From Tubulanus polymorphus (Eukaryota > Nemertea > Palaeonemertea > Tubulaniformes > Tubulanidae): a DNA stretch of 64,000 nucleotides. The stretch spans positions 21,271,110 through 21,335,109 of the forward strand of contig NC_134030.1 in NCBI RefSeq assembly GCF_964204645.1. Direction: 5' to 3'. Below, piece after piece: positions 45,401 to 57,898 of the stretch (position 1 is its first letter; each line of letters starts with the position of its first letter). The translations under genes and the position numbers were made by a program. The notes under the pieces were generated by a model. The model searched no databases and was not told the origin of the DNA. It saw only the letters and a list, made by a program, of their open reading frames with translations.

Positions 45401-48400
45401 ATAGTTTACTCGGCATACGCTCGCGTAGTGCTGAAAAAACCGCTCCGCGGACGCACAGAGACGTTGCCATGACGTCATCACATATTCATTAGCATAAAAA
45501 ACAATGAAGGTGGCGCCACGTTACGGGCCGCGAAAGCCAATCGCTTTAAATTACCATAGTGATTTATTTGTATGGATATCTATGCATTGAAAGTCCGAGT
45601 TAGTAACTTTGTTATTTCTGATGTTCATGCAAGTTTATTTTGTTATCGAATTTCGAAATTTTCTACAGTGTTATGAAATTTGTCAATTTTGTGTTGTCCC
45701 TCTAATACCTGTAATGGGTTTCAGTGTAAGATAAATAAATTATAAATAAATGAGCCGTTTTCAGCATTACGCGAGCGTATTCTAGGTGAACAATCGCCGA
45801 CAGATGATGAAAACAGGAACAAATTTATGCCGATTCATAATCTATTTCTGAATGCAAATTCTTTACTGGACAAATTGATAGATTGTATTCACGGATCAAT
45901 TGGTTATGATCGAAATTCAGGCCCGTCGCACGGAGAGCAGGTGTGACAGGCAGTAGTTGTTATTTTCTACGCAGACTGTAGGATGGGCAAAGTAGACGTT
46001 CTATTCATACTGGACGAGTCGACCAGTATACTACCGGAAGATTACGATCGACAGTTGACATTCGTGAATAAGATGATAAAGAGTTACCTGATCGGCCCGG
46101 ATCGCTCCAGAATTGGTATCATCAGTTTCGCCACGCGTGCGATAACTAGGTACGCACCTGACCATCCCCCCTATGACATCATAATATTGATCTAATTTAA
46201 GGCAGTTTCAGAGATCCCCCTATGACACCATGCAAATGTGCTGATTTGATATCATTGACTGCTTCTAGTACAGCTGTCCGCATCCATGATATGTGAACAT
46301 GTGTTGGCCCCTATAGATCTCCATATGACGTCATCTAAGGTGAAGTTACAGATACAGATGTTATAGTTTTGTTGATGTCATAAGGGGATCTGTGGAGACA
46401 CAGACACAGAGGAGTTTATGGACACACATAAATCTTCATTTGATGATGTCATAACGGGATATATAGAAATAAATATGAACGTTCATGATGTCATAGGGGG
46501 ATTCATGGAGATAGTTATTACTTCTACAGGTAGGAACTTCGCTGATATTAAAAGATTCGTGGATGCGGAATATCCTTTGCTAGTAATAGGAGACTTCAAC
46601 GATGACGTCAAAGGGGGATTCATAGAGTTAATCACTGTTTCTTTTCTCTCGATTCGAAAGGTTTGATATGAATGATTATAGCACTGCTGATGAGATGACG
46701 AGCGCAGTGAGTAAGTTCAAACAGTTATACGGTGACACGCACACCTGGGAAGCGATGGCTTTAGCGAGAAACAGCGCTCTTACCACCGCGAAAGGATCGA
46801 GAAAGGGAAAAGTGCCACAAATCGGTATCGTCATCACCGACGGCAATTCACAGGTTCGTCGAAAACTCTAGTTATTTTCTCAAGTTCGGGGCTCTATTTC
46901 CGACTGCACGTGCATCTGATACCCTGTCAGCACACTAGCGACACCTGGTGGATCCTCACTCGCCACTATTGGAATCCTCTATTACTGCAGTATTTTATGA
47001 CCTACTGCACACTAGCGACACCTGGTGAATCCTCACTTGCTACAAGTGGAATCATCTTTTGCCGCAGTAGTTAATGTCCTACTGCACACTAGCGACACCC
47101 GGCGGATCCTCACTTGCCACAAGTGGAATCATGTATCGCTGCAGAAGTTGGTGCCCTACTGCACGTTAACGACACCTGGTGGATCCACACTTGAGGATGA
47201 GATTCAGAATCAGAACTTCCATCGCCAATGAAATAATGTGGGTCAATCCCATCACTAAAGGAGGGCGTATTTCCTTTATGATTCGAAATTCATGAAACTC
47301 TATATGATTTCCTGGTGATGTTTTTTTTCAGATTCCTTGGAAAACGAAAACGGAGTCAGCGAAGACACGCGAGGAGACCGGAATCACGCTGTTCGCGATA
47401 GGGATCGGAGATTTCGTCAGCGAGATTGAACTAGTCGATATAACAGGATCGAAAGATCGCGTCATGACATCCAAAGATTACGCGCAATTAGTAGATCATC
47501 AACAGTCTATATTCAAAAAGGCTTGCGGTGAGTAGTTGCTTAAGACGATGTTTGTTCGTGGTGACGTACAGATTTACAGGGGGAATTAAGTAAACATAGA
47601 ACCACTCAGAATCAGCGACGCGTTGCTGAGAATGAGAGAAATATGCCGTATGAATTGGGTCGATAGAAATATGTTGCGTACAAACAAAACATATGTAAAA
47701 ATTATTCAATGTTTTATGCTAATAGATTCAGCGGCAACCAGTCTAAGATTATCTTAGTTCTGTATGCGGTGACCGATCTTAAACAATTTAATACAAGTTT
47801 AAAGTGAATGAATTAAAAAGAAAGTGAAGTAAAAAGACCCTGTGTTTAATTTAAAAGTGTTAAGTAAAGTCTACTTGATTTAAAGTGAAATTTCGGCCTT
47901 AGTCGGAATTGAAGAAAGCATAGCGTTGGGCCAAGTTGCACAGTCATGGCTGATAGTTAGGGCAGTAGGATGGCTATCAAAGCTTTATCACCTATTTGAA
48001 AAACAATTTAAGACCAGTCTATAGATTTGAAACCATATTTTGTCTATGTCGGCACTGTACACCCTAACTCTGGATCCAGTTGTTTAGTCATGACTTTGAT
48101 TCCAATTGTGACCCTAATTCCGAAGACTGGTCTTAAGTTATTTGATTGGTTATATCAACAAGATGGGTTTAGACAGGTCAACTTTGCAACTTATGCCATC
48201 CTAGCATTATAACCAATCTAACTACTTGTTAGACCAGTTTTTAAGATTTGAGACCATATTTGGGAATGTGGAACTGGATCAGTACCAACATGTCTAAGAC
48301 CAGTATTTATTAGCCTATGTATCTCTTAGTCCAGTTAATCAAGTAACTAGTTCTACGGTTGATGCTTAAGTAAGGCATTGCTTATTCGACTAGATTAAAA

Positions 48401-50483
48401 AGTTACGATACTTGATATGCGATCAGATAATAATAAAAGATTCAGTTAGTTTTCTAATCTGTTTTTGTTGTTTTCATTTTCGAAAGTATGTTCAATCTAA
48501 AATTAAGTTATTATTTTCTCGTTTCAGTTCCGGACAGCGGTAAGATTTCATCTCCAACGCATCTATCACTGAAAGTCTATCACTAAGGTTTCCCTCGGAA
48601 AAACTTCTAGTCATTTAAAGAATGCCAAAATCGAATTCTCTTTGCATAAATCAATAATTAATGAACTTACTGAATAAACAAAATGAACTGATATTTGTCG
48701 GGTCATGTGACACTATCATCAGCCTAAAGTTAAATAAATCAATAATCAATGAAGTCATTGAATAAACCAACTGAACTGATATTTGCTAAAGATTCAATCG
48801 AAGTTTATTTCATAATGATCTAATCTTAACGATGTTAGACGATATACTCGTGACGCCATCTGGTGAGATAACTGGTGTTGCGGTGTTGCCATTAACATGC
48901 ACGAATATTAAAACCTAGGTAAATGTGGTGAGGTGGACTGCGCGTTCGTGATGGACACGCCGAACGCCGACGCTACGGACATCATCGAAGCGAACGAATT
49001 CATGAGAGTCGTTACTAAAGAACTGGATGTCGGCGATAAGAAAGTGCGCATGGCGTCTGTACCGTCCAGGTGCACGACACTGGCCGCCTTCGACCTGAAT
49101 TCACACGAAACTAAAGACCAAGTGCTCGATGCTTTACTGGTAAGGTCTCATTAAAAATACGAATAGTATTCGATTCCCGTCGGTCGCATCCCGGTTAATT
49201 TGCATATGCAAATGTAGAGATGGAACTTCGGTTCGAATCCCAATTAATTCGGGGACGTATCGCGTGCTTGTTTTTTTTTCGAGCATCTACCCCAAATAGA
49301 TGGCGCCATATCTCAATCAATTCTTGGACTACTAAGATTTCAATATGTAGGATTCATTCGTTAATTGATTTTAGGTCGAATCTACCGCTAAGTCCGGACG
49401 TCTGCCGGTCCTGCTGGAGGAGACGCTCGCTAAAACATTCTCGTCCGAGTCCGGCGCGCGGTCCGCGGCCAGAAAAATCATCATCCTAGTCACCGACGGC
49501 AAACCGGTCGACCTGGACGCGTTGAAACGCGAGAGCGACCGCTTGAGGGCGCTGAACGTCGAGATATTCGTGATCGGCGTCGGCAAAAAGATCGACGTCG
49601 AAATATTGACCGGTTTGGCCACCGATAGAAGTCACGTGATGTTGGTTCCTGATTACGAGTCGTTGCGGAAGTTAAAGGATAAGCTGGTGTCAGGAGTCTG
49701 TTACAGAACCCTAATGGTGAGTCCCGCAGAAACTGGGTATCAAAGTTTCTAAATGTATTCAAATTAGGAGAATTTAACGAAGTTCAATGGTTCGATCAAA
49801 TGGAAAATGTTAGATTCATCCCCTCAAACCACTCAACACGTGGAAACTAGACAATCATTTCTGTATCGTTTCTACCTGGTGGTCTGCCCTGTCGGGACGC
49901 AAAACTGGAATCCTCGAAAGAGTCGATTGAGTTAAGATAAGATAACCTTATTTATCGTGACAATATCAATTGTATCAGGATATAGAAAAACATGCAGATT
50001 AATGTAAGAAACAGAACAAGTATTTACAGAACATTTCAACAAATCTATCACATTCAATAATAATCTAGGGTCCTTTGTATTCAGTCGTAATATTTTAGCT
50101 AGGTTGGATTTTCGTAACAATTACTTGTAAGGTATCCTCTCAGGTCGGTGTGAGAATGACAAATCATTAAGTAGTGGTATTCATCACCGATATCGTCTGA
50201 ATTACATATTGTACATAGTCTTTCTTTTTCGTATATCTGTCCTCCTCAATCGGTAAACAATGCATATTGGCACGGTATAGTGATTTGACCCACACGTATT
50301 GCTGCGCCATCTGGTGTGTACCAACGGCACCGTCGTCATCTTGGTTTTGTTTCCATTTCGCTTTCGATCGTCTATTTTCAGAGATCGGATACAGAAACTC
50401 GACAGAAGCGAATCATGGACGCTTTACAGGAACTGGTCGACGAGGCAGAGGAAATAGACCGCGAAAAATCATCGATGGAATAG
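42482..50483 (+). CDS. Secreted double-VWA-domain protein 2 (paralogue)
   Basis: Nine exons: 42482-42532, 44523-44568, 45975-46149, 46661-46853, 47332-47527, 48528-48539, 48919-49139, 49375-49716 and 50382-50483, giving 445 residues. The exon plan and all phases match VWA gene 1, including the 12-base exon 6. Signal peptide MWRFLVILTAFLGILFT, extended by exon 2. First VWA domain with intact DESTS and ITDG; second with DTPNA in place of DxSxS and an intact VTDG. C-terminal charged helix (KRIMDALQELVDEAEEIDR). Exon 4 is almost identical to exon 4 of gene 1 while exons 3, 5, 7 and 8 are clearly diverged. A candidate AATAAA lies at 50639. Predicted secreted matrix or adhesion protein; precise role unknown. 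Confidence 0.85.
43184..43265. mobile_element. Small palindromic element
   Basis: About 82 bp with inverted ends GCCGCACACGGCATAAC and GTTGCCGTGTGCGGC, and inner AACGTTTTTC / GAAAAACGTG. It is in intron 1 of VWA gene 2. No second copy noticed in the window. Confidence 0.6.
45600..45755 (+). mobile_element. Dispersed retroelement with ATAAATAA tail (copy 2)
   Basis: Shares TTTTGTGTTGT, AATACCTGTAATGGGTTT and an ATAAATAAATT tail with 14620-14890. In intron 2 of VWA gene 2. Confidence 0.55.
46925..47200 (+). repeat. 77-bp minisatellite in VWA gene 2 intron 4
   Basis: About four units with GCGACACCTGGTG and CACAAGTGGAATC, the same family as 38690-39085 but in a different intron. Confidence 0.8.
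48000..48290. mobile_element. Degenerate palindromic sequence related to 10335-10880
   Basis: AGACTGGTCTTAAGTTATTT and ATAACCAATCTAACTACTTG with TTAGACCAGTTTTTAAG form a diverged inverted pair resembling the outer arms of the element at 10335. In intron 5 of VWA gene 2. Confidence 0.45.
49935..50300 (-). mobile_element. LINE 3' remnant in VWA gene 2 intron 8
   Basis: On the minus strand the sequence encodes RLCTICNSDDIGDEYHYLMI followed by CHSHTDLRGY and a stop, a CxxC...H...C arrangement typical of the region after the reverse transcriptase in some animal LINEs. The preceding YRANMHCLPIEE lies in another frame, so it is frameshifted. The 3' end is AAGATAACCTTATTTATC on the opposite strand. 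Inactive fragment. Confidence 0.6.
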
Positions 50484-50638
50484 ATGGACATGTGAGAAAT
50501 TCTCGATAAAATTATGATTGACCCGATTTGGGATGAGGTATCGGCACCGCTGTTGCTGTGGCAAGTGAGGATGCAATGAAGATCCGCAGATATCGATTGC
50601 ACTGAATGCTTCATTTTTCCGCATTTCAATGAAATCCA

Positions 50639-50644
50639 AATAAA
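50639..50644 (+). terminator. Candidate polyadenylation signal of VWA gene 2
   Basis: AATAAA about 155 bases after the stop at 50481-50483. Motif and position only. Confidence 0.45.
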
Positions 50645-50809
50645 GTGTTCCGATTGTTAAATCAATATTCGGTGATGTCTATAACACCATAAACCATATA
50701 TCGGGAAAATCAATCCTGTATCTATTCGAGGAACTTGTCGTCGGGACGTCGTTCGTAGCCTTACGCTTTGGTGATAAAATGCAATAGTCAATGTTAAAAA
50801 AGCTTTTAC

Positions 50810-51600
50810 TTTTATTAAACTTGTTCATAACTTCGGCAGAGATGTCTTAATAAGAACGATTGCGACGACTTAATTAATTTTCAGAAAATTAATGGTTGAG
50901 GAGTATATTATTGTTTAACTGTAAAAATTGTATTGAGCTAAAACGTAGAAATATTAAACATCTTAGATTCTAAAAACGTTTACGTTTTCTGATCTCACAC
51001 TTTCAGGCAGTTTTTCTCGTACCGGTTACTTGTGGTCTATCTATATGCATTGCCCCAAGGCAGTTTATTCTCGTGATGGTTACTGATGGTCTATGTATGC
51101 AATGAGTTGCAATTTCCCCCAAGGCATTTAACCTGGAACCTGCTTAATGTTGCTGTGGATGTATCCACCAAACAGGAAAAAATTATTTTCATATCATCTT
51201 CAAGGAAAGGAAGGAATTAACTGACTTTGATTAATATTGTGAATTCCGATTGTGAATTCTGATTACCGATGCTAGGTTTTCTGACGGCGTTAGGAGGTTA
51301 TCCGCGCTCATAAAGGTTGGGCGTAAGACTTGGTGACTTTACACAACGATGTCATTAAACAGTTTAAAGAGGATATCACTAACGCCCCTCCTGTAAGTAT
51401 TAACAACAACAACCAACAACCATTCACCTGCAAGTGTGACGCGTGGACGATCAGTTTTTGAAAGTGTGTTGATAAAATGTCTAATATCTGGTGTTTGTAG
51501 TTAATTTTCAATTAAAATGTCTCAGGTGAAGCACTGAACACATGTGAAGTGTGGACAATCAGTTTTTGAAAGTGTGCTGATGTCTAATGTCTAATGTCCG
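50810..51600 (-). repeat. Dispersed unit plus 109-bp satellite, block 3
   Basis: About 50810-51170 aligns directly with about 58555-58850 (shared GTCTTAATAAGAACGA, AAACGTAGAAATATT and CCCCCAAGGCATTT). Both are followed by inverted units of the 109-bp satellite, here about 1.7 units at 51430-51600. The association at two sites suggests one mobile unit that carries the satellite at an end. Confidence 0.7.
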
Positions 51601-51807
51601 GTAACGAAGGCCTCATTGAATTAAATCACTTTGATTAATTTGACATCTTTGCACCAAGGTCATTGATTGGAAGTGACGTGTTTAAAAGAGAAACCATAAA
51701 GCCACCACCAGTGCGTGCTAGTGCCAATGTGTTTATGTTTTTCATCAGAAAAGTTTTGCACATTCTCATTAGATTTCAAAAAAGGTTTCTATCGACTGAC
51801 AAATGTT

Positions 51808-54800
51808 TCAGCGAGTTTTCAAAACCCGTTTATTTCTGGCCCGAATAGATTTAACATCAATAGTGAGGATGGTGTAAAGAAGTGGATTCAGTGACGAGTT
51901 GATCGGTAGGAAAAGTACCGCCAACCAAGCCGCCACTTGGTTCGGTATTTCTACTCGCAATACAGCGCAAAACTGAACGATAATTATCGGTAACCAGCAA
52001 AATAAATTACACAGATTTATCACTAAACTCCTACGTGCCAGAATCAATTCGGTAGGATCAGCTCTACCTGAGCCGGACCTGCTTCCAGATGCGAGTCTAT
52101 ACATCTGTGCATACGTCATCATTATTGTAGCAAGTAGGACCGAGTTAAACGCGGCAAAAATAACGAATGAGTATTGCCAGGCGTGGACATCAATCGATAT
52201 CAAATTCATAGGTAAACAAATTCCAGTAGTACCATAGAATTTGTTGCCGAAATAAGATGATTGCGACAGCGGTATTATAGAAATAGTGCTTATAGATAAC
52301 CAACATACGCAACAGATAACGGATACGCATTTCGGAGATGTAATCGGGCTTCCAGAAAATGGATTGACGATTTTTGAAAATCTATAACGCGTTAAAATGA
52401 ATAAAAACGTCAATGAGCCTTCACAGGAAATAGTCACCAAAACTCCAGCGAAACTACACAATGAACTGTCCGTCCAAGTTTCAGAATGTAGGAAATAAAC
52501 TCCTTTATAGACGTAATCCGCTCCCGCGATCAGAAACAGATAAATAGACATCAGAAAATCACAAGCTGAGATATTAATGATGAGGATGTCAGAAGATGTG
52601 TTACGCTTTTCAGGGGAGGAAAGTTGAAATGATCGAACACGGAATAAAATGACGATACTGTTCAGAAAGAAACTGAATGCGGAGATGACCCAGATGATAG
52701 CTCTGAGGGCTGTATTACCCATCAGATCAGAACAGGACGAAAATTGATCAGCTTCGGGAAGGCACTGGTCGACATTCGGAGCCATGCAGCAAAATTTGTA
52801 GGCATCAGACGCTAGGGAGACTAATGTTGTCAGATTATTAAAAATATCCTTTTCTGTAGAAATAACTTTAGAGTTATTGGTTATATCAATAAGTCTAAGT
52901 TCATCTAATCCCGAAAAAGCATATGTAGAAATATGATGAATTCTGTTACTGCTGATATTCAACGACTGTAATGTAGATAAACCTCTGAATACATTTCGAC
53001 CAAGGACAGATATGAAAAGTCCGTGAAGATCGAGATGTTTAAGAGACTTCAAATCTTGAAATGTATCGTCCTTTAAGTGACTAATTGGATTTTCAGTCAT
53101 CAATAACTCTTTCAAACTATACAAACCAATGAATGTGTTTGTGGATAAGTATGTTATATTGTTATATGTAAGATCTAATGTATGTAGATTATGCAGGTTT
53201 GAGAATGCGTTTGCTAAAATGTAAGACAACGTATTGAAGGAGATATTGAGCGAACGAAGATAAACATATGGAAGAAATGTCGTCATATCCAAGATAATTG
53301 TGTTATTTGACAGATTCAGAACTCGAGTTGAAGCCGAGAAAAGATCAGTAATATTTGTCAAACCAGCATTTCCACAGTCGACCAAATAGCCTTGACATTT
53401 ACAATATTCAGGACACGTGACGTTACAGAAAGCTTCGTCATCAGTGGTATGTTTACAATTAACAACACCATCACAAACTTCAGATTGTGGTATACATCGG
53501 TTTTCCTGGCCACATTTGAACATGCCGGGACATGACAACGTCTCGCAGTTTCGCTCGTCTTCTGAATTAGGACAATCTGATCGACCATCGCACACCTGTC
53601 CAATCGGTATACAGTACGATGCTGGACATTTTACAGTACCAGCTGGACAATCAAATTTTTCACATTTCAATATATGCTGAAGATTCCTACAAACTGGGTA
53701 ACTATTCGACATTCTTTCTAATATACATCTATGACGTCTAGAATAACAATGAGGAGAATCGAAAGAACATCTTTGTTCATCAGATTTTGTACAAAGATTT
53801 GTGAAATTAGTCGTACATTGGTTCAAATCATTACAATGAACTGTAGGATTCACTGTAATATTCGCATTTGTTACTAATTCATCTTCTTCTAGGTTTCCAC
53901 TACAATCCACGACTTCATCCTGATACAACTGAGAACTGATACAGTCCCCACTGTTACACAGGAACCCCTGACACAGTTGAGAGGTGCATCTCATTTCATC
54001 CGAGCCGTCTTTACAATCAGTGTCTCCGTCGCATCTTTTATACTTACTGACACATTGACCACTAGTACATCGGAATTGTTGGGGCAAACACGGGGGATGA
54101 AAACACGAGTTCTCATCAGAACCATCCAAACAATCCTTAATGAAATCACAGAATCCACTTATTGATATAACCCGTCCATCTGAACAGTGGAACTGTAAGT
54201 TTGAACCCGAACAGTCGAGTTCATCTTCACCGTGTTGACAGTCGTTTCTGGTATCACATACGCGATGGTCGCTGATACATCTTTGATCGTTACATTGAAA
54301 CTGCCACGATTTACAACCGCTTATAGAAGCCAACTCTTCACCAGTTACACTGTAGGAACATAGCACGGAATGCGCTACATCTGTGACATTATCAAACTGT
54401 TTCATCAACCATTTTACTGAGTGAATATAAGTGATATCATCTCTAGTGATTATTGGTTTTATAACTTGCAGTCCGCCATTGTAAGTCATTGTCAGTATCG
54501 AGCTATATTGATGTCGATATTGAAATATTCTTACTAGGTTCAAAGTTTCTATTTCTGTGTAACCGTTTATCACAGTTTCTATTTCACCATCGATGCCATG
54601 ACACATCTCTGTCGCAGTTTTCATATCTAAACCTCGATGTTTGTTCCAGTCCGTCAGTATTTGATAGCACCTTTTATTTATGCTTACCCAACCAACCGTA
54701 CAGCTCCAGCTAAAGTAAATTGCATCATAAATCATATTTTCTCGCATCGAAATTGTGTCGTTTTTCGTTGAATTGAATTTGTAAACCGTTGTATTTTCGA

Positions 54801-57800
54801 TATTCATTTTTTCCGATTCGCAAATGAAACTCGTGTGAACCTCTTCAATTCCGCAAGGGAATCGAACCCAGTTCGCTGATCCTCGTGGATTATTCAGTAT
54901 CATCGCCGTACACGGCATATTGGCGTCATTTATCGGTTGTTTACGTAGAGGAGATATCAATCCTTGAATAACTTCTGGTATCGTTTCGTTATTTGTAGGT
55001 CCATACCACTCTGTGTAGCTCAATGGTTTGCCATCAGTCCACGTGTAATAATAAGTATTTTGCTGAAATTTAGGTAAAAAATTATGATGGAATATTGACA
55101 GATTTTCGGCAAGGGAATCTTTGTTGGAAATATGTTTGGATATTACCTGCAATTTCAATCCTATCATCATTATGAGCGCTTTCTGTGAATATGCCTGTCG
55201 TAGAAGTTCCGTAGCAAATAATGACTTAACAGAAATCATTTCATCTTGTGAGTTGATACTGAGAAGATGTCCTCCGTATTTCTGTTGACAGTACATTTCA
55301 GCGTTCTCCCAATTCAGACGTTCATCTCTGATGTATTTGACGCAGGAAATTCCCGAATCTAGAAATCCTGATTTACACATATCATTGCGCCTTTTCGTTC
55401 GTAACTGCTTCTGTAAAATGTATTGTATGCGGAATTTTGGTATTTTGTTTTTCACCTCAAACTGGATTGATGTAGCCTTTAGACTGTGAAATATAACTCC
55501 TAGTTCAGTGAATGCATCACATAATCTAATTTCATACCTAGTTGACCCCGCGTCTCCGACATATTTTACTTCCTCCGCGAATAAAACGGAGTCTAAATCA
55601 TTTAAAAATTGTTTAATGCACGGCGTCGTTTCCAAGTGTTTTACAATAAATCGGTAAAACTGAATTCGAGTTCTGTTTGGTCGGGTGCCGAGATGGTATT
55701 TCAAAGTGATATCAGATTTCTTCGCTGATCCTGGATAATTCGGTGACTGCATGATTCCACACTCGTTTTCCCAGGCAGCTGGTGTGCTATGTTTTTTCAC
55801 TGATTGACAAACAAGTCTCAATTCAATGATGTAATTGTATATCACAAACAATCGCGAATCCTTCATCGTCACAGTGTGCAGTATGAGACTGTTATTCAGG
55901 CGCTGAATACTGAATGGCATGTGCCATTTACACCACGAGTTGGGGATCGTATAACTAGGATTACATGAGCTCAAATGATATTCGTGTCGTGATAATATGT
56001 AAATTACATTCAATGGAACATGTCTATTTTCAGGCGTAATGCTTAAACAGCGTGACGTCACTCTAACGTGGTGTTCTCCTTCCCGTAGAGTGTAGCCGTC
56101 GCAGTCAGACGGACGTAAGATCAAACTGCCCTTACCCTTCAAGTTGCTGTCATTATCAAGGCAATAGCCTACTATGATCACCGGACCGCCTGATGTAATC
56201 AGACTGACGACACTTCGTCGATAACCCAATAAACCGGGACAATACGGACCGTATCGTCTAGCCGTGAAATTACCACCATCAAATATATAAAATCCAGCAT
56301 TTTCACAATTCGCAGACAGAACCGCTAATTCCAGATCGATGTCATAGATTTCAACTTTCCATTTGAATCTATACGCATTTATTCGATAGATCGAAGTCTT
56401 TGGTGGAAGACTATCAAGAAGCGACGCATGTGACAATGAAATCGTATCCAGCTTGCGCAATATCTGAAATACATGAAAGTACAATGCATTATAAATCGCT
56501 TCATCATTATTCTAGTGAATATCTTTAACTTGCTGGAATGTGATTATAACATGTATTGCGCCGGGAACTGGTGAAATGGTAATGTTTGCTTTAATCATGA
56601 ACATTCTACTATTATTACAGGGGGTTTGCATCGGGTAGGTTATTGGATGATAACAAGTGCAAATCTGCAAGTTTGAATACTATATCAGCACTTACCACGC
56701 GTTTAGTGATGCTTAACTTTTTCAAAATTGATTCCGTTCTGAATTCGATTCGTACATTCGATTCTGTGATGTTCGGTCTCATCATTACGCACAGTTTGAC
56801 GAGAAAACCGTCAGATTTAACACTCAGCGATTCCAGGTAGTTGTAACCGAGTGAAATATCAGTTCCTACAACGCGTAACCCTTCTAGTTTATATACACCA
56901 ATGACGTCGACGGATTCGCTGAGATCACGTGTCCAGTTGAAGACGACGTACTGTAACACCTGCACTGTGATAGACCAGCAGTGTAAGTGTTTTGATCGAG
57001 TTATTACGTGTAAACTGTTGTCATCAGGAATGAGCACTCCAGACTCGTTATTAGAGATTCGAATCAACGGATTAGAGACGTTCCAATCTGATATTTTGTA
57101 CACCTGAACTGATAGTTGTGTGCTAACGCGTCGGCCTCGTAGCGAAGTGAAAATGGCTTTGTTAGTTTTAGTATAAAACGATGAAGGTGGATGTCCACGT
57201 TGTTCACCCATAATCGCTATCGGTTCACTGCTGGTATTCCAACCGTCATAGATTCGAAAACTCGAAACTGAATCGACATAAGTAAAACTATACTTCAGTT
57301 TTAGGTCGAAATCTGAAAACGTCAAATTCATCGCTGAACCATCCGAGAGGGCGTCCCATTCTAGGAATATCTGACATCTGGCAAGTAGTAACATCGCGAA
57401 TTTGTATCCAGTCGATGTTTTCATTTCATTCAATCGAAAACCGAACCTCCAGCAGTTGTGACTGATTCTAAATCGGCTTCGTTCAAAACGATATATGATA
57501 TAAACCCGACTACTCCGCGCACCATCGACGTTACTTCTAAACATCAACGAGATCGAATCGTTACGGCGGATTTCATGTTTTCCTTCACCGCAGAATCTGT
57601 TATCGGACTCACCGACGAGAAGGTAGTTATCACTACAGAATATCGACGGCTCGATGTCGTAGTATAGTTTGATGTTGAAAGTTCCCGGTAAAGAGCTGTT
57701 GACGATCCAACGACATTCAACACCGCGCGTCAACGACGGGTTATTCGGCGAAACGATGTAACCAGACATAATATCGACTGGGTACCAAGTGTTGTTACAA

Positions 57801-57898
57801 GACGAACTGACCGTCACAGAGTCAGACAGATCAGCGTGTGCGATGTTAACTCGCCAGACGATCAGCGACGCTATAAACAGCGCTCTCAGTCGATCCAT
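51808..57898 (-). CDS. CUB / C-type lectin / LDLa / LRR seven-transmembrane receptor 2
   Basis: Minus-strand exons 56696-57898, 55147-56463 and 51808-55062, giving 1924 residues with the same plan as receptor 1. The start is the conserved MDRLRALF signal peptide. Domain order: CUB and CUB-like repeats, C-type lectin domain interrupted by intron 2, second lectin-like domain, six LDLa-type repeats (CKSWQFQCNDQRC to the repeat ending DDEAFC), LRRNT and LRRs, then 7TM (52713 down to about 51862). TM3 ends LTRYRF instead of D/ERY; TM7 has NPLLYT; the tail is short. Intron 2 is only 84 bases, a multiple of three without a stop, so the reading frame runs through it; GTAATA and TTTCAG borders and the paralogue support splicing. 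Ligand unknown. It is 1.3 kb downstream of, and convergent with, VWA gene 2. Confidence 0.88.
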
